A stretch of 46,681 nt of DNA from JASFWK01 sp050049355. Its GTDB lineage: Bacteria; Chloroflexota; Anaerolineae; B4-G1; DUEL01. Shown here in pieces: positions 38,326-46,681 of the stretch. The notes under the pieces are model-generated. The model saw nothing but the letters and a program-made list of their open reading frames with translations, had not been told where the DNA came from and ran no database searches. Each line of letters begins with the position of its first letter. The stretch's first letter is position 1. The stretch spans positions 1 through 46,681 of the forward strand of contig JASFWK010000007.1 in the NCBI GenBank assembly GCA_050049355.1, given 5' to 3'. The position numbers and the translations under genes are program-made.

Positions 38326-38610
38326 GTGGCAAGAGCAAAGGCTAAGAAAGGTAACGCGATCGTCCGCTACATGCGAGAGACTCGCGCTGAGTTGCGCAAG
38401 GTCAACTGGCCCAGCCGTGAGGAGACGGTCCACTTGGCACGGATCGTCCTGGGGGTGACGGGTGTCATGGGAATCTTCCTGTGGATGATGGATGTCCTGT
38501 TCTCGTGGTGGCTGGAAGGAGTGCTGGTCAGCGATCCTTGGCGGATCGGGGGATCAGTGGTGCTCGTGGTAGTGATCATCGTCGTAGTTGGAGTTGTGAG
38601 CCGGCGATAA
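38326..38610 (+). CDS. secE: Preprotein translocase subunit SecE
   Basis: A 94-residue SecE with a basic N-terminus, the amphipathic YMRETRAELRKVNWPSREE motif of the cytosolic helix, one hydrophobic segment at about 45-64 and a second at about 74-90. Start GTG 38326 follows GGGGGAG; ATG 38371 would begin inside the conserved helix. The two membrane helices are more than the single one found in most SecE proteins. It clamps SecY in the Sec channel. nusG follows 23 bases later. Confidence 0.93.
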   Translation: MARAKAKKGNAIVRYMRETRAELRKVNWPSREETVHLARIVLGVTGVMGIFLWMMDVLFSWWLEGVLVSDPWRIGGSVVLVVVIIVVVGVVSRR

Positions 38611-38633
38611 GTCTTATCAGACGGGAGTTCACG

Positions 38634-39398
38634 GTGGGGGAAGAGGTCTCAACCCATATGCAGGACTCGGGCGTGGAGGACCAGGAGCCCGCTGAATCCC
38701 CTTCTCTGGAGGAGATCGCGGAGCAGACTGGCCCAGACGCCCCTGCGAACACTGAGAGTGAGTCGTCGGTGCAGCCTGCGGAAGATGCCGTAGAGGAGCA
38801 GGAATCGGACGTCCCCGCGCAGATTGAGATTGAGGATGAGGCGGAGGCGGAAGAGGAACTGGCTGAGCCGGACGACGACCGTGCCTGGTATGTCATCCAC
38901 TGCTACTCCGGCTACGAACACAAGGTCCAGCACAACCTGGAGCAGCGCATTGAGACTATGCAGATGCGCGATGGGATCTTCCAGGTAGTCATCCCCACCG
39001 AGGAGGAGATCGAGGTCAAGAACGGCAAGCGGCGCACCGTCGAACGGCGAGTCTTCCCAGGCTACATCCTGGTGCAGATGATCTTGGACGATGACTCCTG
39101 GTCGGTCGTCCGCAATACGCCCGGGGTAACCGGGTTCGTGGGAATGGGAAGGCGCCCCACACCACTGCGCCCCGAGGAGGTCCAGGCCATCATGAAGCGC
39201 ATGGAGGCCGAGGCCCCCAGGATCAAGGTCACCTTCAAACCGGGTGAGAAAGTGCGTATCATTGATGGGCCGTTCAACGAGTTCATCGGCGTGGTGGACG
39301 ATATTGACATGGATCGAGCGAAGGTCCACGTCCTGGTCTCTTTCTTCGGCCGCGATACGCCGGTCGAGCTGGACTTTCTTCAGGTGGAGAAGACCTGA
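38634..39398 (+). CDS. nusG: Transcription termination/antitermination protein NusG with an acidic N-terminal extension
   Basis: A 254-residue NusG. Residues from about 84 match canonical NusG: RAWYVIHCYSGYEHKV, PGYILVQM, NTPGVTGFVG, and a C-terminal KOW domain starting at FKPGEKVRIIDGPF. The first ~80 residues are a Glu/Asp-rich, probably disordered extension absent from E. coli NusG. GTG 38634 has GGGAG six bases upstream; ATG 38658 is an alternative. It links RNA polymerase to Rho or to the ribosome. It is followed by rplK in the standard order. Confidence 0.95.
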   Translation: MGEEVSTHMQDSGVEDQEPAESPSLEEIAEQTGPDAPANTESESSVQPAEDAVEEQESDVPAQIEIEDEAEAEEELAEPDDDRAWYVIHCYSGYEHKVQHNLEQRIETMQMRDGIFQVVIPTEEEIEVKNGKRRTVERRVFPGYILVQMILDDDSWSVVRNTPGVTGFVGMGRRPTPLRPEEVQAIMKRMEAEAPRIKVTFKPGEKVRIIDGPFNEFIGVVDDIDMDRAKVHVLVSFFGRDTPVELDFLQVEKT

Positions 39399-39434
39399 CG
39401 TTGGATCAGATAAGAGAGAAGAGAACGGATTGCG

Positions 39435-39857
39435 ATGAAAAAGGTTAAAGCAGTTATCAAGTTGCAGATCGAGGCGGGTAAGGCAAATCCTGCCCCACCG
39501 GTGGGTCCGGTGCTGGCTCAACACGGCATCAACCTGATGCAATTCTGTAAGGAATACAACGCCCGCACGGCTTCCCAGGTGGGGAACATCGTGCCCGCGG
39601 AGATCACAATCCACCACGACGGGTCCTTCTCGTTCGTGCTCAAAACCCCTCCTACCCCGGACCTTCTGCGAAAGGCAGCAGGAGTAGAGCGGGGCTCCGG
39701 GGAGCCCAATCGAGACAAGGTCGGGCAGGTGACCCCCGAGCAGATCGAGGAGATCGCGCGTCAGAAGATGAAGGACCTCAACGCCCTGGATCTGGAGGGC
39801 GCGATTCGTCAGATCGAGGGCACGGCGCGAAGTATGGGGATTGAGATCACTGACTGA
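39435..39857 (+). CDS. rplK: 50S ribosomal protein L11
   Basis: A 140-residue L11. It opens KAVIKLQIEAGKANPAPPVGP with the Pro-rich hinge that contacts the GTPase-associated rRNA, and ends IEGTARSMGIEI. It binds 23S rRNA near the L10/L7-L12 stalk and is needed for stringent-response sensing by RelA-type enzymes. The ribosome site before ATG 39435 is weak (GAGAAGAGAA). It lies 36 bases after nusG. Confidence 0.97.
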   Translation: MKKVKAVIKLQIEAGKANPAPPVGPVLAQHGINLMQFCKEYNARTASQVGNIVPAEITIHHDGSFSFVLKTPPTPDLLRKAAGVERGSGEPNRDKVGQVTPEQIEEIARQKMKDLNALDLEGAIRQIEGTARSMGIEITD

Positions 39858-39863
39858 AGTATC

Positions 39864-39890
39864 CCGGTGGGAGGGCATAAGGCCCGCCGG
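39864..39890 (+). promoter_or_regulatory. Hairpin between rplK and rplA, candidate L1 binding site
   Basis: CCGGTGGG (39864-39871) pairs with CCCGCCGG (39883-39890), with one G-T pair and an 11-base loop. It lies 17 bases before the rplA start. L1 represses translation of its own operon by binding an mRNA mimic of its rRNA site. Whether this hairpin is that mimic is a guess from position. Confidence 0.35.
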
Positions 39891-39907
39891 AACCACAGGG
39901 AGGGAGA

Positions 39908-40627
39908 ATGGCAAGACACGGCAGGAAGTATCTTGAGGCACGCGAAAAGGTAGACCGAGAGCGACTCTACTCACCCAAGGAAGCACTCGAGTTGGTGAGA
40001 GAGACCTCGTACGCCAACTTTGACGCGTCGGTAGATATGCATCTGCGGATGGGAGTGGATCCTCGCCATGCCGACCAGCAGGTCCGTGGCGTAGTCCGCT
40101 TGCCTCATGGACTGGGCAAAGAGGTGCGAGTGTTGGTCTTTGCCGCTGGCGAGGCGGCCAGGGTCGCCGAGGAGGCAGGAGCGGATTTCGTGATCTCCGG
40201 CGACGAGGGCATCGAGAAGATAGAGTCTGGCTGGACCGATTTCGACGTCGCTATCGCCGTGCCTGAGATGATGAGCAAGGTAGGCCGGCTGGGTCGAATC
40301 CTCGGCCCTCGCGGGCTCATGCCAAACCCCAAGGCCGGGACAATGGTCCCGGCGGATGACCTGCCTCGGGTGATCGAGGAGACTAAGGCTGGCCGCGTAG
40401 AGTTCCGAGTGGATAAGACATCCAACCTCCACACACCTATCGGCAGAGCCAGCTTCTCCACCGAGAAGCTGCTGGACAACATGGCTGCTGTCATGGACGC
40501 GGTGAAGAAGGAACGACCGCCAGCCGCCAAAGGCATCTACATTCGAAAGGTGACGGTGACGTCTTCAATGGGGCCTGGCATCAAAGTGGACCCCATCGAG
40601 GCCCAAGCCCTGGAATTGGGGCTGTAA
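39908..40627 (+). CDS. rplA: 50S ribosomal protein L1
   Basis: A 239-residue L1 of normal length. Features: GRKYLEAREKVDRERLYSP start, VDMHLRMGVDPRHADQQVRG, LGPRGLMPNPKAGT (hinge and RNA-contact loop) and the end GIKVDPIEAQALEL. It binds the mobile L1 stalk of 23S rRNA and can repress its own mRNA. ATG 39908 has GGGAGGG closely upstream. Confidence 0.97.
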   Translation: MARHGRKYLEAREKVDRERLYSPKEALELVRETSYANFDASVDMHLRMGVDPRHADQQVRGVVRLPHGLGKEVRVLVFAAGEAARVAEEAGADFVISGDEGIEKIESGWTDFDVAIAVPEMMSKVGRLGRILGPRGLMPNPKAGTMVPADDLPRVIEETKAGRVEFRVDKTSNLHTPIGRASFSTEKLLDNMAAVMDAVKKERPPAAKGIYIRKVTVTSSMGPGIKVDPIEAQALELGL

Positions 40628-40654
40628 CAATCGCACGTTTACTGATCTAGTAAG

Positions 40655-40735
40655 TACCCAGCCGTAGACAGCAGGCGCGCCTTCGTGCGCTTAAATCAGC
40701 CTGCCGAGGTGGGAAGAGAACGTCCTGGTCAGAAT
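40655..40735 (+). ncRNA. Ribosomal protein L10 leader (rplJ autoregulatory RNA)
   Basis: The stretch GCCGTAGACAGCAGGCGC (40661-40678) through TTAAATCAGCCTGCCGAGG (40691-40709) matches the L10-leader pattern by eye: a GCAGG/CCTGC stem with an inner GC stem and the conserved CCGAGG. It is expected to bind the L10(L7/L12) complex to shut off rplJL. It is followed by an attenuator terminator. Confidence 0.85.
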
Positions 40736-40744
40736 GGAGTTTTC

Positions 40745-40778
40745 CCCCTGCGTCGGTAGGCGCAGGGGATTTCTATTT
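40745..40778 (+). terminator. Attenuator terminator in the rplJ leader
   Basis: CCCCTGCG (40745-40752) pairs with CGCAGGGG (40761-40768), followed by the T-rich ATTTCTATTT. It precedes the rplJ ribosome site. It is probably the terminator arm controlled by the L10 leader. Confidence 0.8.
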
Positions 40779-40800
40779 GTCTGGAAGGAGGTGATACAGC

Positions 40801-41346
40801 TTGGCTATCTCAAGAGAGCGAAAGGAGGAGTTGGTCCGACAGTACGCCGAGCAACTGGCACAGAGTCAAGGGCTCATCCTCACTGACTACCGAGGACTGC
40901 GCGTGCCCGACATGGAGCGGCTGCGGCACTCAATTCGGGAGACCGACAGTAGTTTCAAGGTCATCAAGAACCGACTTCTCAAGCTGGCACTGGACGAGGC
41001 AGCCCTGGAGACGCCTGACGAGTGGTTGGAGGGACCAACAGCGGTCGCTTTCTGTCGCGGGGAATTACCGCCGGTCGCCAAGGTGATAAACGACTTCACC
41101 GAAGAGTCATCTCTTGCCATCAAGGGCGGCGTGATGCATGACGCGCTCCTGTCCGTAGACGAAATCGTGGCGCTGGCGAGCTTGCCCGCGCGGGACGTGC
41201 TCCTGGCTCAGATGTTGAGTACCTTCAACGCACCGGCCACGCAGGTGGCAGGGGCCGTCGCCAGCGGCGTCCGCCAAGTGCTGGGAGTGCTGCAAGCCTA
41301 TGTTGACAAGCTGGAGGGCGGTGAGCCTGCGCCCCATCCTGCGTGA
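40801..41346 (+). CDS. rplJ: 50S ribosomal protein L10
   Basis: A 181-residue L10. It has the N-terminal rRNA-binding domain (RKEELVRQYAEQLAQSQGLILTDYRGL is its first part, split here; later FKVIKNRLLKLAL and EGPTAVAF) and a C-terminal helix (QVLGVLQAYVDKLEGG) that carries L7/L12 dimers. Start codon TTG 40801 has GGAGG eight or so bases upstream. It anchors the stalk to 23S rRNA. The leader attenuator upstream indicates autoregulation. Confidence 0.96.
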   Translation: MAISRERKEELVRQYAEQLAQSQGLILTDYRGLRVPDMERLRHSIRETDSSFKVIKNRLLKLALDEAALETPDEWLEGPTAVAFCRGELPPVAKVINDFTEESSLAIKGGVMHDALLSVDEIVALASLPARDVLLAQMLSTFNAPATQVAGAVASGVRQVLGVLQAYVDKLEGGEPAPHPA

Positions 41347-41381
41347 CTGCCCGAATACTTATGAAGGAGGTATTAGATAGA

Positions 41382-41750
41382 ATGGCAGACCTGGAAAAAC
41401 TGGCTGATGATATTAGCAATCTGACACTGTTGGAGGCCTCCGAGCTGGTTGAGATGCTGGAGGAGAAGCTAGGCGTGAGCGCCGCGGCTCCGATGGCAGT
41501 AGCCGCCATGCCGGCTGCCGCCGAGCCCGAGGAGGAGAAGACCGAGTTCGATGTCATCCTCAAGGAGATTGGCGACAAGAAGATCGAGGTCATCAAAGCT
41601 GCGCGCAAATTGACCACCCTGGGCCTGAAGGAGGCCAAAGACTTGGTCGAAAGCGCTCCCGTCACTGTAATGGAGGCAGTCTCGAAGGAGGCGGCGGAGG
41701 ACGCCCGTGCGCAGTTGGAGGCCGCCGGCGCCGCCGTCGAGCTCGAGTAG
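41382..41750 (+). CDS. rplL: 50S ribosomal protein L7/L12
   Basis: A 122-residue L7/L12. The N-terminal dimerisation domain (MADLEKLADDISNLTLLEASEL) leads to an Ala-rich hinge (about 35-50) and a C-terminal domain with EKTEFDVIL, KKIEVIKAAR and LGLKEAKDLVESAP, which recruits elongation factors. ATG 41382 follows GGAGG by 11 bases; in-frame codons from 41343 are not part of the family. It ends just before an inverted-repeat terminator. Confidence 0.97.
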   Translation: MADLEKLADDISNLTLLEASELVEMLEEKLGVSAAAPMAVAAMPAAAEPEEEKTEFDVILKEIGDKKIEVIKAARKLTTLGLKEAKDLVESAPVTVMEAVSKEAAEDARAQLEAAGAAVELE

Positions 41751-41771
41751 AGTACACATCACACCAACGCT

Positions 41772-41825
41772 GAACGCGGGTAGACGCGGGGAACGCAGAT
41801 GGGCTCCCCGTGTCTATCCGCGTTC
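41772..41825 (+). repeat. 21-bp imperfect inverted repeat after rplL
   Basis: The arms 41772-41792 and 41805-41825 are complementary at 19 of 21 positions (left arm GAACGCGGGTAGACGCGGG...) around a 12-base loop, and the sequence after it (TCCTTTG) is only slightly T-rich. It probably ends the rplJL transcript. Its GAACGCGG-TAGACGCGG units resemble a repeat type common between genes in Chloroflexota. Confidence 0.6.
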
Positions 41826-41883
41826 TCCTTTGCAGTGAAGGGGGGACGAATCTCTTGAGCGTCATTAGATCCTTACCCACCCA

Positions 41884-42654
41884 ATGGCTTGCGCCGACTC
41901 CACCCTCAGTCCGCTGGTAGGCATCTTCTCACCTGGACACCGCACGCTCCTGGGGGCAGGCCTCCTATTGGGGACGGCTCTGGCTGTCCTCTGGGGCCGG
42001 CGATGGAGGCTCCGGCCAATGGCAGTGGTGGACGGAGCCCTGGCGGCGGCCGGAGGAGGGTTGCTTGCCGGACGCGCGACCTACGTCGCGGCGAACTGGG
42101 CCTATTTCCACAACCACCGCGCGGAGGCGCTCCAGGTGTGGCAGGGTGGACTCTCGGCTCCGGGAGCGCTGGTCGGTGCGCTGATAGCCGTGTTCATCCT
42201 CTGCCGCGTGCGTAGGATCGATCCGCGCCCGCTGCTGGACGCCTTGGCCCCTGGCGCAGCAGTCGTGGCCAGCTGCGCGTGGGTGGGTTGCCTAGAGGCC
42301 GGCTGCGCCTGGGGACTGGAGGTCTGGCCTGGTCAAGGCCTTCTTTGGAGTCTGAGTGCCGAGTTGCCCGATCTACATGGCCTCCGAGCTCCTCGGGTGG
42401 CAGTGCAGGCTCTGGGAGCCGGATGGTACGGGCTGTCACTGGCAGGTATCCTGCTGCTTGGAAGGCAGGGGCGAGCCTTCCCACTGTGGCTCCTTCTCCA
42501 CGCTGCAGGTGACTTTGGACTGAGCTTCCTGCGCGGAGACCTGGCCCGACCTGCACTGGGATTGGCCGTCGCCCAGATGGTGGACCTGGCACTCGCTTTG
42601 GTCGGCCTGGTGCTGCTGGCCATCCCTGAATGGCGGCCAGGTTCCGTTGACTAG
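41884..42654 (+). CDS. Lgt-like membrane protein (diverged prolipoprotein diacylglyceryl transferase relative)
   Basis: A 256-residue multi-pass membrane protein. The GRATYVAANWAYF and VWQGGLSAPGALVGA segments align with Lgt (GGLSFHGGLIG in E. coli), and other helices follow the same order. However, the Lgt His in GGLSFHGG is not present here (GGLSAPGA), and the GRxGN arginine region reads AWVGCLEAGCAWG, so enzyme activity is doubtful. It may be a diverged paralogue with another lipid or precursor substrate. No ribosome site is obvious before ATG 41884. The gene stands alone; the promoter of the downstream tRNA-Leu overlaps its stop. Confidence 0.65.
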   Translation: MACADSTLSPLVGIFSPGHRTLLGAGLLLGTALAVLWGRRWRLRPMAVVDGALAAAGGGLLAGRATYVAANWAYFHNHRAEALQVWQGGLSAPGALVGALIAVFILCRVRRIDPRPLLDALAPGAAVVASCAWVGCLEAGCAWGLEVWPGQGLLWSLSAELPDLHGLRAPRVAVQALGAGWYGLSLAGILLLGRQGRAFPLWLLLHAAGDFGLSFLRGDLARPALGLAVAQMVDLALALVGLVLLAIPEWRPGSVD

Positions 42655-42675
42655 GGTGCTCGATTGGTCTATAAT
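42647..42675 (+). promoter_or_regulatory. Near-consensus promoter of tRNA-Leu
   Basis: TTGACT (42647-42652), 17 bases, TATAAT (42670-42675): eleven of twelve consensus bases. The -35 box overlaps the stop codon region of the Lgt-like gene. The expected start near 42682 is about 41 bases upstream of the tRNA. Confidence 0.75.
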
Positions 42676-42722
42676 CAAACCACCCACGCCCAGATAGCGC
42701 AGAGAGGGGACTGGGCAAGCAT

Positions 42723-42805
42723 GGGGCGGTGGCGGAACGGTAGACGCCGGGGACTTAAAATCCCCTGTCCGCAAGGACGTGTGGGTTCGAATCCCACCCG
42801 CCCTA
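42723..42805 (+). tRNA. tRNA-Leu (anticodon TAA)
   Basis: Class II tRNA with acceptor GGGGCGG/CCGCCCT (first pair G-T), anticodon loop CTTAAAA in stem GGGGA/TCCCC, variable arm around TGTCCGCAAGGACG, and T-arm GTGGG/CCCAC with TTCGAAT. There is no CCA. It reads UUA and UUG. Confidence 0.93.
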
Positions 42806-42858
42806 CTGCATAAGCAGAGCCAATCACCAACTGCCAACTGCGCCCCGGAGAATCCAAC

Positions 42859-43332
42859 ATGGAGGAACGAGAGAGACAGCCCAACTCCCGAATGTGCTTC
42901 ATCTGCGGGCTCCAGAACCCGAAGGGATTGAAGATGGCCTTCTACGAGGACCCCGAGGGTAGGCAAGTTGAAGCCGAATTCGCCGTGCCAAAGGAGTATC
43001 AGGGCTATCCGGGTTTCGTCCACGGGGGGATCATCGCCGCGATATTGGACGAGATCTCAGGGAGGGCCGTGATGCTTCACCGTTCCGACGACAACCTGAT
43101 GGCCACCCTCCGCCTGACTGTCCGCTATCGCCATCCAACTCCCATCAAAACCCCACTGACCTCCGTGGGTTGGGTGGAACAGTCGGGTGGGATGGGCGCA
43201 CGTGTGGCCGGCGAGATCCGGCTGCCCGACGGTACGGTTACTGCCGAATGCGAGGGCTTGCTGGGACCCCTACCTGAGGATTTCCGCGATCAGTGGCAGC
43301 CCGAGAGAGAATATTGGAAGGTGTACGACTAA
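42859..43332 (+). CDS. PaaI-family hotdog-fold thioesterase
   Basis: A 157-residue hotdog-fold protein. The start NSRMCFICGLQNPKGL is a feature of one PaaI subgroup. The central FVHGGIIAAILDEISGRAV holds the HGG(I)...LDE active-site motif, followed by TLRLTVRYRHPTP. It should hydrolyse an acyl-CoA, but the substrate is unknown. ATG 42859 has GGAG about nine bases upstream. Confidence 0.88.
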   Translation: MEERERQPNSRMCFICGLQNPKGLKMAFYEDPEGRQVEAEFAVPKEYQGYPGFVHGGIIAAILDEISGRAVMLHRSDDNLMATLRLTVRYRHPTPIKTPLTSVGWVEQSGGMGARVAGEIRLPDGTVTAECEGLLGPLPEDFRDQWQPEREYWKVYD

Positions 43333-43387
43333 CGGATCGAGAAACACTATCCTGCCCCGGACAAGCGGGGGGCTTCCGACTCAACAC

Positions 43388-43621
43388 CTACTGTCCGGCC
43401 TCGCCAGCGCTTTCCTCCGGTTCCTCCCCGTCCTCCCAGCCGATGATCCAGACACATAGACCAGCCAAACCGATGGTTGCGACAATCAGCGCCGCCCACT
43501 GCCCCGGCTCCAGCCCCACATCCCGGGCCGACCACACAAGGATGGCGACCATGCCCACCGCCAAGACGAACCACGCCGTCAGCTGAGGATGTCGCTTGAC
43601 GAACTCCACTAATCTAGACAT
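43388..43621 (-). CDS. Small two-helix membrane protein of unknown function
   Basis: A 77-residue protein with two hydrophobic segments (about 15-32 and 41-62), a basic N-terminus (RLVEFVKRHPQL) and an acidic C-terminal tail (WEDGEEPEESAGE). The charge pattern suggests both ends face the cytoplasm. I do not recognise the family. A GGGAA lies just upstream of ATG 43621. It is 28 bases downstream of the GNAT gene on the same strand, so it is likely cotranscribed with it. Confidence 0.65.
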   Translation of the reverse strand: MSRLVEFVKRHPQLTAWFVLAVGMVAILVWSARDVGLEPGQWAALIVATIGLAGLCVWIIGWEDGEEPEESAGEAGQ

Positions 43622-43649
43622 CTGTTCCCTACTTCTCCTTTTCCCCCGG

Positions 43650-44153
43650 TCAGAGGGGGCGTCTTACCAGATCATCGCGCAGTTGCTTCAACAAGATCTG
43701 CTCCTCTACCGACCGAACCTCCTTGGAAGCCTCACGCCAGGCTTTCGGTAGCTCGGCCACCTTGCGACGCTCGTAGCCGAATGCCTTCCAGAAGTCCAGC
43801 ACCTCGGAGGGGCAGTCCCGTGCCACAAAGAGGATAACAGCCTCACACAGCAGCTCCCCTGCCGCCACCTCCATCGCCGACAAGAGCGCTCTGCCCGCCA
43901 CAACTCGCTGCGCAGCCGGCCAGACGAGAAAGTCTGTCACCCGCGCCACCAGGTTCTCCACCCGCCAACCCAGCAGTCCAACCACCTCTCCTCCCCGCTG
44001 CGCAAGCAGGAATGCGACCGTGCCAAAGCGATCTCGCACGTCCTCCGGTGCGAGCAGTCGCTCACGCGATCGAGCCCGGTTGACGAAAGCAGCTATGCGC
44101 TCCGCGTCGGCTGGACGGGCGCGACGGACGCTAGCCTCAGAGACCTCTGCCAT
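43650..44153 (-). CDS. GNAT-family N-acetyltransferase
   Basis: A 167-residue GNAT-like protein. The N-terminus has VRRARPADAERIAAFVNRA, and the middle LLAQRGGEVVGLLGWRVENLVARV gives the beta-strand preceding the acetyl-CoA site. The later VILFVARDCPSEVLDFWKAFGYERR is the motif B region. The acetyl-CoA loop is not the classical Q/RxxGxG/A form, so function is uncertain. It reads toward the small membrane protein. Its upstream region (44154-44351) has no clear promoter. Confidence 0.75.
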   Translation of the reverse strand: MAEVSEASVRRARPADAERIAAFVNRARSRERLLAPEDVRDRFGTVAFLLAQRGGEVVGLLGWRVENLVARVTDFLVWPAAQRVVAGRALLSAMEVAAGELLCEAVILFVARDCPSEVLDFWKAFGYERRKVAELPKAWREASKEVRSVEEQILLKQLRDDLVRRPL

Positions 44154-44351
44154 TCCTCTGTCTGTGTTTCTGCCGATCGATCATATCCCGAAAAGAGGGT
44201 AGAGCACAAAGCGCAAGACATGCCACCACCGACTGCGTGAGTTGATCTAGAGGGGATCACCCCGCGGGCCAGAGCCGCATCCCGTTAAGGCTGCATCACA
44301 ACATATCCAATTGCCGGAAGCAGGTAGAACGGCGAACTAACCACTATTATA

Positions 44352-44980
44352 CTACGGACGCCGTTTTCCTCCAGGTTTCGAATCCCGGCAACCCTCGGTC
44401 AATCGCTCCCAAGCCGCCCTCACCTGTGCTCTGGTCTGGGCCAGTTCGGTATCTGTGTCAATGACTACGTCAGCGCGGGCGATCTTCTCCTCCTGCGGCG
44501 GCTGGGCGTACACTCGGCGCTTGGCCTCGGCCTGGCTCATGCCCCGGTCGGCCACAAGCCGACGAACCTGTTCCCGAGGCGAGCAGGTGGTCACCCACAA
44601 GCTGTCGCATCCCTCAGCCATCCCGGCCTCGATCAACTTGATGGCCTCCACAACAGCCAGCTCTGCCTCAGCGGCGGCGACACGGCTGCCCACCTCCTCA
44701 ATGACGACTGGATGGACGATCTCCTCCAGCCGGGCCAGAGCCGCGGGATCGGAGAAGACCTTGGCCGCCAACCGACCTCTGTCGATCTCACCGTCACCGC
44801 CCACAATGTGAGAGCCAAAAGCTGCGACGATTGCTGCGTGAACTGGTGTTCCGGCCCGCATCACCTCGTGAGCCACCCGATCGGCGTCAATCACATTGGC
44901 ACCCAATTCGGAGAGCATCCGCGCCACCGTGGACTTGCCGGTGGCGATATTGCCCGTCAGGCCAATCATCCGCCGGCAGC

Positions 44981-44984
<4 letters not shown>
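44352..44984 (-). CDS. coaE: Dephospho-CoA kinase
   Basis: A 210-residue P-loop kinase of the last CoA step. Features: Walker A GLTGNIATGKST, DADRVAHEV lid-region motif, and the conserved EIVHPVV. GTG 44984 overlaps the upstream ABC-F stop as GTGA (four bases), so translation is probably coupled; ATG 44969 is an alternative. The C-terminus is Lys/Arg-rich. It converts dephospho-CoA and ATP to CoA. Confidence 0.95.

Positions 44985-46681
<1,697 letters not shown>

Noticed and set aside
44154..44351. Possible gene or RNA between coaE and the GNAT gene
   Set aside because: About 200 bases with no frame, hairpin or promoter strong enough to report.

Overview
The window is about 46.7 kb of a moderately GC-rich bacterial chromosome, most likely from the phylum Chloroflexota (an Anaerolineae-like lineage). 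This is an inference. It rests on a very large secreted amidase carrying the LPLV(M/L)R-type motif typical of secreted Chloroflexota proteins, many PT/SP-linker surface proteins, a PASTA kinase ending in a beta-sandwich otherwise seen in Chloroflexota glycosyltransferases, and imperfect palindromic intergenic repeats of a kind common in that phylum. I see no phage, insertion sequence, CRISPR array or integrase, so this looks like a chromosomal backbone.

Layout, left to right. Positions 1-12.97 kb (+): the 3' part of polX, a CPBP membrane protease, a soluble HExxH peptidase, a 1309-residue cell-wall amidase, an SH3-domain surface protein, ligA, a sugar-dehydrogenase-like propeller protein and an RlmI-type rRNA methyltransferase. 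Positions 12.98-17.84 kb (-): a TPR/SLT lytic transglycosylase lipoprotein, rlmN, and a fusion of a MobA-like nucleotidyltransferase with a HAD phosphatase. Positions 18.0-18.94 kb (-): two small heat-shock proteins. Positions 19.1-25.5 kb (-): a tightly packed six-gene signalling operon with a Ser/Thr kinase fused to an eight-bladed PQQ-type propeller, a PP2C phosphatase, a J-domain/vWA/zinc-ribbon/FHA protein, an unknown 80-residue protein, an OmpR-type regulator and an MglA-like small GTPase. Positions 25.9-31.0 kb: a probable tRNA-queuosine mannosyltransferase, an Mth938-domain protein, a CheY-like receiver, an adenosine-specific kinase with an HD nucleotidase, a LysM/M23 peptidase and a DUF2007 protein. 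Positions 31.2-36.9 kb: a PASTA kinase, ftsH, and fadD on the opposite strand. Positions 37.5-41.8 kb (+): the translation/transcription cluster tRNA-Thr, tRNA-Tyr, tRNA-Thr, rpmG, tRNA-Trp, secE, nusG, rplK, rplA, the L10 leader, rplJ and rplL. Positions 41.9-46.7 kb: an Lgt-like membrane protein, tRNA-Leu, a thioesterase, a small membrane protein, a GNAT protein, coaE and the 3' part of an ABC-F ATPase gene.

The most interesting system is the 19.1-25.5 kb operon. A kinase, a PP2C phosphatase and a vWA protein form the core of the TerY-P-type phospho-signalling triads. Here the vWA protein also carries a J domain, a zinc ribbon and an FHA phosphothreonine reader, and the operon continues into a transcription factor and a Ras-like GTPase. 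Neighbouring reading frames overlap by a few bases. The operon has a strong promoter whose -10 box lies about 9 bases before the start codon, implying a leaderless mRNA. The PASTA kinase gene, and possibly the DUF2007 gene, show the same promoter arrangement.
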